Shown here in pieces: positions 10,539 to 21,599 of a stretch of DNA of 64,000 bases (position 1 is the first letter of the stretch; each line of letters opens with the position of its first letter). Position numbers and translations under genes: made by a program. This DNA is from Chondrus crispus (taxonomy: Eukaryota; Rhodophyta; Florideophyceae; Gigartinales; Gigartinaceae), in the NCBI RefSeq assembly GCF_000350225.1, contig NW_005178719.1, positions 202,175-266,174 of the forward strand, read 5' to 3'. Below the pieces are notes generated by a model. The model saw nothing but the letters and a program-made list of their open reading frames with translations, was not told where the DNA came from and did not search any database.

Positions 10539-12256
10539 GTGCCGCTTGTGTTTCGGCCGTCTTCGCGATTGATCGTAACAGGTTAATTGGGGTGGAGCGC
10601 GTGGTGTGCTCCAGCGTTTGCATAAGGTGAAGCGGCACCTATCGGATGTCTTTGACTAATCTCGAGGTATCCATTTGGTGGCACAAGGCCTTCTTGATAA
10701 TCGCCTCGTGCCTCGACCAACAGGTGAAGAAGGGAAGGAGAGTCGCATGCGTTATGAGCTGAACACAGCGACGACCCGGACGAGGGTCCGTGAGGTGATC
10801 GCGACAGTAAGAAGAAGGGCATAATGCAGTTTGGAGATGCATGAGGTGCCGAAGCTGCGCCGTAGAGCGGATATGGAAAGAACGGTTCGCGAAGACGAGG
10901 GGGAGCCTTTCGATTGTTGGTATTGGTGCGAAGGCGTACCTCGATAAGATGCGTAGTCAGGTGCCCGGGATTCAGATGAACAGGTCTTGAAGGTTCGGGA
11001 GTGTGGCTTTTTAGTGGCAATCACGCTTCCAGCAACGTTGCCGACAGCGTGGTTTAACCGGTTTTGCTCTGCGCAGCAGAAAGTCGGTCTCTATTTGGCG
11101 CTGGTTTAGAGGGCCAGGGAGAAAGTCTGGTCGGTTTGTGCTGTGCGTGAGAGCTGCGGAAATATCTTTCTTGTCGATTGAAGGCAGTCGCTGAGGGAGT
11201 CGACCACGCAGGCGTACAGGGCATGTTCAGATGATGCGAACGGGCGTGGGCCGGTGGAAGGCGCTCCGCGGGTGAAGTGCGATGCTTAACGTGGTTGATC
11301 GGAAGGCTTGCAAGTACGGGTGTAGCCAGCGCTTCAAGGAAGTTGTGCCTTACAAGACGCAATATCGTCCGCTCTTCACGGGTGGAGGTAAGCGTTTAGG
11401 GAGTGCTGGGACCTTGCCAGCGCATGTTGGGTTAGTTCAGCTCATTGGTGAGATGATTTCTGATCGAAGAAGGTTGGGAATAAAGTGTCACTACTTTGTC
11501 AGCATGCCTGTCTCAGAGCTGACCTTCGATCGCGGTTGCAGACTTCCAGGACAGAAGGCCAACGCTCGTTGACGAGAGCCGCATAATTTGAACATCGCTG
11601 GAGGGTTGACAAGATATCCAATCAAACTGCTTTGCATCGAGCTTCAATTGATCCTGGACTTATAGGAACTGCTTAAAGGCATTGCCCCCCGAAGATGCCT
11701 GGTCGTGATCTAATCTGCCCTTGGACACGGCCTTGCCCGAGCATAATGTCTCTACCGTACAACCGAACCGAGCCGAGAACGTGTATCGATCTTTTCGTTG
11801 TACCGCTTGTGACAGGCGCTCCGACATGCTTCGATCTTCGAGACGACGAGACGAAGCTGCGTGCCCCTTTCTCCGCAGTTTTCGTCGTTTGCTTTTCTGA
11901 AATCATGCCGAGCACAGTTCAGGCATGACTGCCGCACCACCCGTCTGAGGCGATGAACGCACCAGACTTTTCAGTACACGCACTCGGTGGTGTGAAATGG
12001 AACACCCAAAAGCATGCACTGGCCCCATTCCCTTACCGGTCATTCCGCCTCTCTGCACTCTGCATGCCGCCCACGCGTGTGGAACCCGCCTCCCTCTACA
12101 CTCGCTTGTTCCCTCGCTCCAGCATGCCTTGCGGCACGGCTCCGCCAGTCTTCGCCGTCCCTAAAGCTCCAGGCCTTGTACATTCGAGGCACGACCTGAT
12201 CCTATTGCGCTGCCACAGGCTTCAGCGCAAGGGCAGTGGGTGGCGTAGCGCTGGGT
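10539..12256. other. GC-rich stretch without a supported gene
   Basis: Frames on both strands (for example 10583-11020 minus and 11953-12291 plus) are low-complexity, overlap one another and have no motif. They look like chance ORFs of GC-rich DNA. Exons of a spliced gene cannot be excluded by eye. Confidence 0.4.
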
Positions 12257-13066
12257 ATGCACGGAAGTGTTTCTGCGAACATCTTGAGTAGAAATACTTT
12301 TGAGCCTGTCTCGCCTCTCAATTTGAAGCCACTTGTGCTACTCACTGAACTCCCTTCTCCAAAGGGTGCAAGGCGCCAGACGATGTCGCTCTTAGATGAT
12401 CCTACGCTTTTCCGACAGGCGTTCGGTATGTTTATACATTCTTTGCCCCAGCCTCCTTCGGCATCGGTACCTTCCTTCGACGACTTAAAGAGTCTAGCAA
12501 TAAAGCGCTCGCCCGTCGAGACGTCCCATCCCGCACCGCTCTCTGCCTTCATACAAGTCAAAGAAAACCATGCATACCGCTTGGAGATATGGGCCCAGGC
12601 ATGCCCCTCCACCTACATCCAAGTCTACAAACGTCCTCCCCGCGCGACCTCCTCTTTCACGTCCCAGGGCGGGCACTACCGAACCATCGCCTCACCTGTT
12701 TCAGCCGTCTCCCGAGCCAACTCGCTTCAACCTAAACAAGACCCCGGCCCGGTTACATGTCTGATATGCGGCAGAGGGTTCTCTGGGCAAGGCCAGCTCA
12801 ACCGGCACATGCGCCGGGTGCACATGGGAGTGAGGCCATTCAGCTGCCCGGCCTGCTATAAGACATTTTACGCCCAGTCGGATAGGGACAGGCATTTCAG
12901 GGACATTCACACGAAAGAGCGCCCGTTTAAATGCGATAAGTGTCCCAAGGCGTTTAAAAACAAACAGCATCGGAAAGGCCATGTGGGGAGTGCTCACCGA
13001 AAGTCAGAGAACAGGGAGAGAAGAAAAAGGCGCATCAGGGCAAGTTCGCCGACATCCTCTCGTTAG
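12257..13066 (+). CDS. C2H2 zinc-finger protein (3 fingers)
   Basis: Open frame of 269 codons from the ATG at 12257; the open frame reaches 12236, and a later ATG at 12382 is an alternative. The first 170 residues are a Ser/Pro-rich region without recognisable domain. Residues about 172-255 are three canonical C2H2 fingers with CX2CX12HX4H spacing (CLIC...HMRRVH, CPAC...HFRDIH, CDKC...HVGSAH) and linkers VRPF and ERPF close to the TGEKPF consensus, which argues for sequence-specific DNA binding. A basic tail (RERRKRRIR) after the last finger is a likely nuclear localisation signal. It is probably a transcription factor. No intron is needed to explain the frame. Confidence 0.8.
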   Translation: MHGSVSANILSRNTFEPVSPLNLKPLVLLTELPSPKGARRQTMSLLDDPTLFRQAFGMFIHSLPQPPSASVPSFDDLKSLAIKRSPVETSHPAPLSAFIQVKENHAYRLEIWAQACPSTYIQVYKRPPRATSSFTSQGGHYRTIASPVSAVSRANSLQPKQDPGPVTCLICGRGFSGQGQLNRHMRRVHMGVRPFSCPACYKTFYAQSDRDRHFRDIHTKERPFKCDKCPKAFKNKQHRKGHVGSAHRKSENRERRKRRIRASSPTSSR

Positions 13067-13661
13067 GAATAGCTGCGCAAATATGGAAGAGCTGGGGAAT
13101 GGTAGAAAGGGGGAATGGGGACGGGGAACGGGGGGCGCCGAATGCTTTTCAATGGAACGAACAGGGCTCAGCATGATTGTGTGTACCCAGACTTTGGATG
13201 GCGGGTATGCAAGCTTTTCTCGCTAATGCCAACAAAGAAACGTACGACTGTCAACAATCGTATTCCTTGATTTGTGGGGGGAGCCGAGATTGCACAAGGC
13301 CAACAACAGGGAGACTTGATCTTTGAGGGTAAATTCAAACGATGAAGGGGTCAAGGGCAATTGTGCATGACAAACAGGATTATCCAGCATGCGTCCGAGG
13401 TGGCGACCATTGAGTCGAAGAGAGTTACTTTGCACTGTTGCGCAAACGAAAGTAACGGATGTAAGAAAGGAGATTCGGGATGCGCAGCAACGTGTGGATA
13501 AACACAGCTGCGAAAACAGTAAAAAAGAAGCGTGAGCGACGCGAAAAAACAGTGGACGGCAAACGAGGAGACATCGCGATGCAGTGAAAGTGAAAAAGCT
13601 TGGCTGTACAGGGTAGCACGTCTGTAATCTAAAGGGTCAGTAAAGTACCCAAGGCAAACTT

Positions 13662-13682
13662 TACTGTACCAACGGTACAGTA
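13662..13682. repeat. Inverted copy of the 7371 palindrome
   Basis: TACTGTACC-AAC-GGTACAGTA, the exact reverse complement of 7371-7391. Confidence 0.8.
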
Positions 13683-13855
13683 TTACCGCGAGAGCGACGG
13701 CGTTAACGCCGGTTGATTGCCCGGCTACCGGGATGGCATGGAGGAAAGAGGGCCAAGTGGCAGCCCTCCTGTACAGTAAAGTACTTTAGTTGTTCGCCGG
13801 GTACGGTACTTCTGTAGGTTACTTATTGATAAGTACTGATATTGATATCAGCCCA

Positions 13856-13910
13856 CATCCCATGCACTTCATGTACTGTACTGATATCAGTACATGAAGT
13901 GCATGGGATG
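13856..13910. repeat. Perfect 22-bp stem hairpin
   Basis: Arms 13856-13877 and 13889-13910 are perfect reverse complements (CATCCCATGCACTTC... and ...GAAGTGCATGGGATG) around an 11-base loop GTACTGATATC. It could be a fold-back transposon remnant or a small hairpin RNA source. Confidence 0.9.
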
Positions 13911-14637
13911 AGGACCGCGGACGGGACGGTGAAGAAGGCAACCCCCCTTAGGGTATGAGCGGTACGAGTAAACGTCTGGGACGATTGTCATGGCTACCCT
14001 CGACTGTACGTGTAGTGTATAATTGTCATCATGGTACAACTGGCGCGTGTTTTCGCAATTGTTTGACTGTAAACCAGAGCAGAGTGGGAGCAAGGTACCC
14101 TTCGAAGGGTACATTTTGCGATGGTTAGTACTGTACCCTTGGTACTGTACTGTGAAGCATACCGTATTAGCGGATGCGGCGGAAATGGACAGTCACAGGC
14201 TCGCAGGAGGGGCGGGCAGCGTACGTACACGCTGCTCAGGCGTAGGAAAACATGCGGGCTGCACCTAGACTTGTTTCCGCTATAAAGGTTACATCGCAGG
14301 TCATAAGATGGAGCCAAAAGTGTGGAGGAGATACAAAATGGTTGGAAAAGTACAACAGGGCAAGAAAAGTCGGACAAGTAGTCCTTTAAAGTTTAAAGGG
14401 ATGAGAGGGTGGGTGACAAAGTCGAATAGCGAAGGGAAGTGATTTTGGTACAGTGGGATAATGTACAGTACACGTAGTTGGGGATACTGTACCATACCGC
14501 AGCTCCAGTACTGTACAGTAGTGGCAGCCATAGGTTTCGAGCAGGTGAGGAGCGCATATCGTGTCAGGCATTCGTCGAGAAGCTTAGAAAGACTAGAAAG
14601 ATAGCAAACTGACGGAGGAACTATGATACCGCAACGA

Positions 14638-14668
14638 AGATCAGTATAAGCTCTAGTTATACTGATCT
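14638..14668. repeat. 11-bp stem hairpin
   Basis: AGATCAGTATA and TATACTGATCT separated by 9 bases (AGCTCTAGT). Function unknown. Confidence 0.8.
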
Positions 14669-15018
14669 CGATTGGACGTTAGTCGGCACGGGAAGCCTTA
14701 TTGCGCCGCTTACTTCGTCCAATTACGGTGCGGCCGCCTTGACGTGGATTTCGTACCCCACCGGCCATACCGCCCACCCAGCCTACACCGTCCTCCCGCC
14801 CTATCGCCAGCGCCCCATCGGGAAGGAAACGCCGCAGACTCTCGCGAATCGCGTCAGTCACCGCATTGTGACAGTAAGCGCCGGCTGAATCGTCCTCCTT
14901 TCCTCGCGTGACGATCCCTCTTTGGCAAACTTCACATACACTACATTCCCGCACACCACTTTCGGCCTACAGAGTATGATCCTCCTCCGGCCTCCCACGC
15001 AGACTGCTTAGAATACGC

Positions 15019-15026
15019 TATATAAA
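15019..15026 (+). promoter_or_regulatory. TATA box of CRTAC1-like gene
   Basis: TATATAAA 109 bp upstream of the ATG at 15128, preceded by GC-rich DNA. Confidence 0.65.
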
Positions 15027-15127
15027 CCACCGACTTGCTTCAGCATGACTACATGGACAGCACCAAACAAGCAGCAGTCCTCCCCGCCGCACAGGAATTC
15101 AGCAATTACACTCCATTTCCTTCCGCA

Positions 15128-16813
15128 ATGCATCGCCCAACTTTCACTCTCGGCCTTCTTTTTCTATCCTTCGTAATCTGCGCCCCGGCACAGACTCTCA
15201 GCCCAACCGCGTCCGCTTCTCCGGTTGCCGCAGCTGAGACCTCATCAGCCAGTCCGTTGGCCATCCCATCGCCCACGCCAGTTGTTGCTGCTCCTAGTGC
15301 GTCGGCAAGCTCTGCTCCTGCGGTGGCTGCAGCTGCCTCCGGTGCCACTTTTGTCGATGTGACCTCCTCCTCCGGAATCGTGCAGCGCAGTGAGAACGAA
15401 CAATTTGGCGGACCCACTGTCGCCGACATCGACGGTGATGGCAACTACGATCTCATTCTTACCTACCACACATTCATGAGAATCTACTACGGAACGAATG
15501 CGGGAACTTTCGTACGCTCCAGCTTCTTCCTGAGGACGGATATCCATGGTGTCGCCGTTGCTCAGCGCTCTGCTCGCAGCAAGGATAAGATCATGGCTGT
15601 TGCAACAGGTGGTGGACGAGGAACGAACCTTCGCCCGCCCTTCATTTTCCTCACTATGGACGGCAGATCATTTGAGGATATCACTACAGACTTTGGGTTT
15701 GGGACGGCCGTCACCCGCGGGCGCGTTCCCATTTTCATGGACATGTCATTGCAAAGCCGCCGTGATCGACGTAGGAACCAAGGTGGGCCAGATTTGTTGT
15801 TCATCAACTTGCTCGGAAACGACCCTAACTTGGTGCATTTCGCTTACCAGAACATTCGTGGAAATTATTCGCTTCGTGCGGTTCCTGGCTTTGAAAGAGA
15901 GAATGAGGAGCGCGGTATCGTCACAGATATTGACAACGATAGAAAAATGGAACTGATCCACTTTTCTGTGTTCCGAGTCTTCAGACTCATCGCACCGTTT
16001 CAGTTTGCCGACGTTACATCAACTGTAGCCCCGGGCCTTCGGTTCCTACGTCGTTCTATCTCTGCCGCCGTCGAGTTGGACTTTAACAATGATGGTTTCA
16101 TGGATCTGTACCTCGCGCGTGCAGACTCGAGTCTCGTCACGCCAAGAGGGCCCCCGAGCGTACCGGATGTCGGGGATGTTTTGCTGATGAACAATAACGG
16201 TGTCTACGAGGACGTCTCCATCGCTCAGAATGTGCCGCAGGAAACCGACAGCATGGGCGTCTCGGCCGAAGACTTTAACAACGACGGATTTGTTGATCTC
16301 GTCATCACCACGTTTAACGGACCAGACTTCCTGCTAATTAACCAAGGTGGCACCGGGTTTGTCCGCCAGGACCTCCCTGAAGTTCCGAGACCGGACAACG
16401 GGCGGGGACACAACGTCTTGGCGGTTGACTACGACCAAGACGGCCGGGTAGACTTCATGGTGGCGCAGGCATTCCGCAAGGCCTTCCTCGGGCAGTACCA
16501 TCTGCTGAGAAACACGATGACGTTGACGGGTGAGACGAATTACTTGCATGTGCGCGTCGGGAATGAGAAGACGCGGGCGTGCACTTCTCTCAACGCCGTG
16601 GTGACAGTGCAGGTGCGCGGGCAGACGATGGTGCGTCGCGTGGGAGGTCGCGGGGCGCAGTCTGGTGGTCTGTCGTACATCGATACAGTTCACTTTGGAC
16701 TCGGGCGGTTTACGACGGTGAGAAGGGTGAGTGTAAGATGGTCGACGGGGGCGTTCCAGGCGATGCGCAGAGTGGCCGCAAACCAACGCGTCGATTTTGG
16801 TGTAGACTTGTAG
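15128..16813 (+). CDS. Secreted FG-GAP/VCBS protein with ASPIC/UnbV domain (CRTAC1-like)
   Basis: Intact 561-aa gene; the frame is open from 15035 but the ATG at 15128 begins a clear signal peptide (TFTLGLLFLSFVICAPAQ), so I chose it. A Ser/Ala/Pro-rich linker of about 70 residues follows, then several FG-GAP/VCBS beta-propeller blades with Ca-binding loops such as DIDGDGNYD, DFNNDGFMD, DFNNDGFVD and DYDQDGRVD. The C-terminal 100 residues (from NYLHVRVGNEKTRA, with VRWSTG) form an ASPIC/UnbV domain. This architecture is known from animal CRTAC1 and from many bacterial and algal extracellular proteins. The product is probably secreted or wall-associated and binds Ca2+ and possibly matrix glycans; the exact role is unknown. 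The gene has a TATA box and no introns and seems intact. Confidence 0.9.
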   Translation: MHRPTFTLGLLFLSFVICAPAQTLSPTASASPVAAAETSSASPLAIPSPTPVVAAPSASASSAPAVAAAASGATFVDVTSSSGIVQRSENEQFGGPTVADIDGDGNYDLILTYHTFMRIYYGTNAGTFVRSSFFLRTDIHGVAVAQRSARSKDKIMAVATGGGRGTNLRPPFIFLTMDGRSFEDITTDFGFGTAVTRGRVPIFMDMSLQSRRDRRRNQGGPDLLFINLLGNDPNLVHFAYQNIRGNYSLRAVPGFERENEERGIVTDIDNDRKMELIHFSVFRVFRLIAPFQFADVTSTVAPGLRFLRRSISAAVELDFNNDGFMDLYLARADSSLVTPRGPPSVPDVGDVLLMNNNGVYEDVSIAQNVPQETDSMGVSAEDFNNDGFVDLVITTFNGPDFLLINQGGTGFVRQDLPEVPRPDNGRGHNVLAVDYDQDGRVDFMVAQAFRKAFLGQYHLLRNTMTLTGETNYLHVRVGNEKTRACTSLNAVVTVQVRGQTMVRRVGGRGAQSGGLSYIDTVHFGLGRFTTVRRVSVRWSTGAFQAMRRVAANQRVDFGVDL

Positions 16814-18629
16814 GGTTGTGGTTGGTGTGGATCACAATGAGGAGGGGCGCGGAAGGGAAACTCGTAACACTGCTTACTATTAACTAGCGCACAGCTATCG
16901 TACAGTATCACGTGTATTAAAATTTTGATTTCTTCACTGTAAGTGAAGCTGTGCACAATACGTGCTGCGAGTTGGGTTTCTAGTCTGATGAGTACGTGGC
17001 TTGAGTGGTGCTTGCGGTCGTTACATGAGAACTTGCCGCCAATCTGCGGTCAAATGGAGAGATCACGATAGGATCCTGATTGACAGAGTCGATGAAACTC
17101 CACGCATCAGTGCACTGGAGTCAGTTTTCGCACGAGAGCGAGGGGGCTCGGACTTGTCTCGTAAGGGCGATTAACCCAATTAGGGACCTTAACAACAGGA
17201 TCTCTTTACAAGTCGGTAAGTACTTAGGACACCGAGGCGTCTCTAAATAAATTGTTTCATTTTCGATGGTAAATTAGTTGCAGTACGAGTGGTTCCTCAC
17301 GCATCAACGCAGCATTTCAGCGTTTCACACGTTGCATCCCCATTCTCTGTTTCTGGCTCCGTGTATGGGAAATGCTACGCGGGCGTCGAGACTGACGGAG
17401 CCTGGCACGTGACTGATTTTCTCCTTATGCAATTCCCTACTGGTTTTGAGTATTTCGACGTAGCTGGCTCTGTTGTCCGAATTCCTTTCCAGCATTCCCC
17501 TCGATACAGGAACCTGGGTTCTTCCTGAACAGGCTATACCAGAAGGCTACCGACTCTCTGGAAACCATAACAACAGGCAGTATTGTAGTGTGAAGGCTCA
17601 CAGTAACTTAACCACTGCAGCGCAACAGAATGTGCATGCCCATGCGACCTAACTGACAGTTTGCTGCGAGTATGCCTGTATTACAGGTATACTCGCAGCA
17701 AACTGTCAGTTGTTTAAAGTTCGCGGTGTTCCGCTGTGGTGGTCTCCATGAAAGCTGTAATGCATAAACTTCATACACTTCTGTACCCTACAGGGGTTGA
17801 ACGGTTTCGCATAAAGTCCAGCGGCGCAGAGGCAGCTTCATAAAAAGGACACCATGAAGATGGGACCATAAAGATGGGACCATAAAAGGAACAGGTGCCA
17901 ATTGCCCAATCACGTATTGCATGTGTTCCTTTCCTTTTCACTCATGAGAATTGCAAACTGTGATCGCTTTGGTGGGAATGCTGTCCACGGCCGCAGCAGG
18001 AACAAAGCCTCGCTGACGAAATGAGTAAGGCCAGTGAGGTAGTGTAGATAAGGCCGACTGGCACGACTGTCAGCAAGGGAACGTGAGACACAGATTTGTG
18101 TTGCACAGTGAACCCTCTCGATATGGATACGCTCGGTGGACGTAATCCGTATCCATTTGTGTCAATCGGGTCCCGAGACAAACAAAGAGAGTTAGAGAAA
18201 GATGAAGTTTACTCGGGCTACCAGACCGCGCTCACCCTTGTAGATCCCGGCTAACGCCGAGATCACGTAGTGGTCATTAGTTTCGTCCGACACCGCCCTC
18301 CTTCGTCACACCCATTAGGCCCTGCCGCTTCTGTGGCGGCAGGGGCCGCCAGGGCCGGAGCCTCGGCCGCACGCTGTGGGGCGAGCAAAGTAGAGAACGA
18401 CTCTTAGACTTTGCTATATTCCGACAACCCGGGAGGGCGCGAGGTCACAGAGCGGCCGTCGCCGCCGACTTAATAGAGCACCGTGGTACCAACCGTAGTT
18501 CAGTATCCTTAGTATCCTTCCCTTATCATACCTGAACCATCGCCACATCGACAATTTGCGGAGGTTATTCACATCCGGAGACCGTATCATAACGGTGTCA
18601 TGGTGACCTGCATCTCTGTGCTTTACTTA
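16814..18629. other. Intergenic, hairpins only
   Basis: No gene found on either strand. Contains the long hairpin at 17651, a doubled AGATGGGACCATAAA unit at about 17858-17887, and a 9-bp stem CCCTGCCGC/GCGGCAGGG near 18320-18344. Confidence 0.5.
17651..17711. repeat. 61-bp near-perfect palindrome
   Basis: Arms 17651-17673 and 17689-17711 are perfect 23-bp reverse complements (AACTGACAGTTTGCTGCGAG... and ...CTCGCAGCAAACTGTCAGTT). The 15-base centre pairs again (CCTGTA/TACAGG) after one mismatch, leaving almost no loop. Confidence 0.9.
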
Positions 18630-18881
18630 AAAAATGTATTTATCGTCGTCTGGACTGTGCAATTCCCCTTCTTGGTACGCAGAGATATCGGGACGAAAAC
18701 CATACTTTCCGTCGATGATGCGGGACATGACAGCTTGAGCAGGAGGTTTGGAAAGGGAAAACTGTACTGAGGCCCACTTCGCAAGGGCGCTTTGTGACGT
18801 CTGCTCCTTGCTCTTTTCGCGCCGTTGGAACTCTGCACATATTTGTTGCTTTTGGGCGAGGTTAAGCTCAGAGCGCTTCAT
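18630..18881 (-). mobile_element. CENP-B/pogo-type HTH fragment
   Basis: An 84-codon frame starting at the minus-strand ATG at 18881. It begins MKRSELNLAQKQQICAEF and continues to SQSALAKWASVQFSLSKP then VMSRII, the pattern of the N-terminal helix-turn-helix of CENP-B and of pogo/Tigger transposases. The frame ends after it, with no second HTH or DDE domain to the left. This is the N-terminal stub of a truncated DNA transposon. It differs from the 5977 gene, which carries a psq-type start, so it is a separate element. Confidence 0.6.
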
Positions 18882-20086
18882 CGACGATTGTCGCTTGACG
18901 GGGACAGATGGCTACGGTGCTGACAACACGCAATGTTTGCGATCAGAGCAGATTTATTGGGGGAGGACCAACAGGAGTATATGCTAGAAAGATGTTTTTG
19001 TCGAGAATGATGATAATTGCGAAGCCTCAGACAGGGATTGGAATTTATTGAGCAGATTGCGAACGGATCGATCAAGAATGAACGGTTATGGGGTAATTTG
19101 TGCCTTGGCCCCTCAAAAGTAACCATAAAATACGTTTTAAGTAGGAGGGGTCTGCATGATATGCTTATTTCGCATTGAACCCGATACCCAATTGAGGAAT
19201 CTTCCACAGACATTGTTTTTTGGTAAAACTTTGTAAGCTACGGAGTACGTCGCTCGACTTTTTATCCGTTTACGGAGAATATCCATATGGAGAATGATCC
19301 ATATCGGGAGGGTTCACTGTAATTTGCGAATGAAAAAACCAAACGCACAGCAAAATTGATAGAAAGTGTTCTATTCTCTCGACCTGTTTTGTTCTCTCGG
19401 CCTGTTCTCTCGGCTGGGGCGCGCGAGGAGCGCGAGGCATGCCTATCAAGCAGCACTTTTCCCACGTGTAGCCCCCGGGCAATGCTGAGATGCTAAATCA
19501 AGAATTTCAGATAATTTTTGAAACTGGTACTTTCCGCACAGCCCGGAACAATATTCAAGCGCCCAATTCTGCACAGGACTGCACCTCATCCTTCAGAAAT
19601 TTCTGTTAGGGCATGCATCTCCACCGCTGCTCTAAATCATGGTCGGTTTTTTCGATTAGAGCGATGACCACATAACCGAACCCCCATCCATACGGTTAAA
19701 TTTATTTCGTGGTCTAATCCTTTTCAATATATACGGATTTTTGGCCTATTGAATCGCTCTATTCATCGCGTTTGGGATGTATTGAACAGAATAAATCTCG
19801 TACTTGGCACTTTTTCATAGGCCTGAGCTTGAGCTTGGCGCCAAAATACTCTTGACCGAAACTGGACACTTTCTCAATGGCACTGTACCCTTGCCACAGA
19901 TGAAGTGAGATCTGCATCAACATCTTCAGCAGCTGCTCCAACGTCGCTGTCATTTTCAAGCAGATGATTGATATTGTCCTGCATCTTGATCCAGTACGTC
20001 GGGAGATGCATTCAAAGTGCACTATATAGTATAACATCCCAGCGCTCAACCGACCACGAAGGCGGGAGCGGGCTCAGGGCGTATAC
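18882..20086. other. Probable transposon debris, no intact gene
   Basis: Only short frames. The minus-strand frame 20049-19759 and an overlapping acidic frame (NHLLENDSDVGAAAEDVDAD) might be the C-terminus of another DNA transposon, but this is too short to assign. Confidence 0.35.
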
Positions 20087-20692
20087 TGTAGCTCGAAGTG
20101 CAATGTCACCGAGCGTACGTGCCAATTAGCGAATGCAAACGTGTCTCTGGTAGCGTGGTAGAGTCTTGAATGGGTTCGAAACCCCAACGAGCAACGGCTG
20201 GCAGATCGACGGGACGCGTGACTCGACGACTCGGAGTCCAGATCCTTGCACGGAGCCGCGCTGTCGTTGCGACACTCCCTCGAGTGAGCGGTCGGAACGT
20301 AGAACGGAAAACGAAATGGAAAAGGCCCAAAGACTTACGAAAAAGAAAGGAAAACGTAGACGACTAGGGGTCGGACTTGACCACACTAGTCCTCCGTGTC
20401 TTTTCGATGGTCCTCTCTTCATCCCCCTAGCGATCTCCTTTATTATCTACGTAATACTGTACTTCTTACACCGTAAAGCGTAACGGCGCCAATACAGAGG
20501 AGATATCGTAACGACTATTCGCGCCGTTGCGCTACAGCACTGTACTCGAGGTACTGTAAGGCTCGTTCGCCTTATAGGCAACATTGGACGGATCCCAAAA
20601 ATCACAGTCGTTGTCATAACGTTTGCCACGTGGTTGACGTTTCCACGCGGACATTATTTTCGTGTAGATGGGACAAGCGTCCTATTGCTACA
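20087..20692 (-). mobile_element. Solo-like gypsy LTR, related to the 40-52 kb element
   Basis: The right edge CTACA at 20692 is followed by CGGCCCCCCTCCCAGC and GAGCGTCCC, closely matching the sequence after the left LTR of the gypsy element at 40846 (CTACA then TAGCCCCCCTCTCAGAG and GAGCGTCCC). Read on the minus strand this is a polypurine tract next to a 3' LTR. The left edge TGTAGC at 20087 is my best guess for the other end, giving about 606 bp. The orientation is minus, as for the 40-52 kb element. Confidence 0.55.
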
Positions 20693-21540
20693 CGGCCCCC
20701 CTCCCAGCTTGAGCGTCCCGGCTCAACACGTATGACGTCGCGACGAGACTGCTACTTATAGAGGCGGGGACTGCACCTTCGGGGGATCACCCGTCGGCAA
20801 TACCACCGCCATCGTTTCGTAGCGAGGAGCGCGATGGTGCCAACATCGCGTTCTGACGTAGTGCGTACTCTAGCGGATAAGTTGCAGGACACGACGAGTC
20901 CCTCCGTCGTCAACGAACTGCAGACTGCCCCTCCGTCGGGAGTTCAAGCTTCCGACGCAACAGTGGCCGATACGCGTAACGCTGGTGACTTACCCCAAGG
21001 TGTCGTAACAGAAGCCATCGACGCGCCGGTGCCACGTCGGGGTCGAGACGTCGGTGGGCCGACGATATCGCCACTAGAAGCGTCCGGTCGCGTTTACACG
21101 ACGAGTCCCGGCGGGCTCTCAACTTTACGTCGTTACGAATGGTACACGCCTTCACCGCCGTACGCTGCGACTGTAAGTTGCACTGTACAGGGGTACCCGT
21201 ATGAGGGCGTCGAGCGCAGCTCGTCGCTCGCGCGATTCGCGTCCTTTTAAAGATGGCTTGGTCGTTCCAAGGGAGACGTTCCCCCTCTGCGCAAGGCCAC
21301 GTTGGCTTATGAGTGGGAACCGTTCCCTCGTGTCGATGTTTCGTTATCCGAGGTTCTCGCCGTAGCGCACCCACGTCCGGATCTTCGCTGCTTTCGACTC
21401 ATGGCGCTTCATAGTGTGGCAGAAGCCGTGGCTGCGGCTTGGGGTTCTTACTTTGGTCGCGGGCACGCGTACCAGGTCCCTGATGAACTACCCATATCTG
21501 AGTCATGTGAGAAGGGATAATCAAAAGGCAGTAACCGTCC
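20693..21540. mobile_element. Internal debris of the gypsy element at 20 kb
   Basis: Plus-strand frames 20834-21250 and 21302-21520 occupy the position where the better-preserved gypsy element at 40 kb has its antisense ORF, just inside the 3' LTR. By eye the protein similarity is too weak to call homology; only the position and strand agree. The element stops where the copia relic starts, so it is truncated. Confidence 0.4.
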
Positions 21541-21599
21541 ACTTTCTTCTGAAGAATCCAAGCTATCAAAACGACCACTAGACTTGGTACGTGCATATC

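Larger units (their letters stand above)
13067..15018. other. Palindrome-rich intergenic region
   Basis: No firm gene. The 13.6-14.6 kb part repeats words such as GGTACTGTAC, GTACTGTACAGTA and AGTACTG many times, giving several hairpins. A 91-codon frame on the minus strand (14954-14679, Cys-rich start ECSVCEVC) could be a small divergent gene next to the 15-kb promoter, but nothing supports it beyond being open. Confidence 0.45.

Noticed and set aside
10583..11362. Minus-strand ORFs as genes between the two zinc-finger genes
   Set aside because: Overlapping frames of low-complexity composition with no motif, as expected by chance in GC-rich DNA.
20130..20200. Possible tRNA or SINE (GGTAGCGTGGTAGAG and GGTTCGAAACCCC)
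   Set aside because: The two boxes are only about a dozen bases apart and lie inside an LTR; no acceptor stem.
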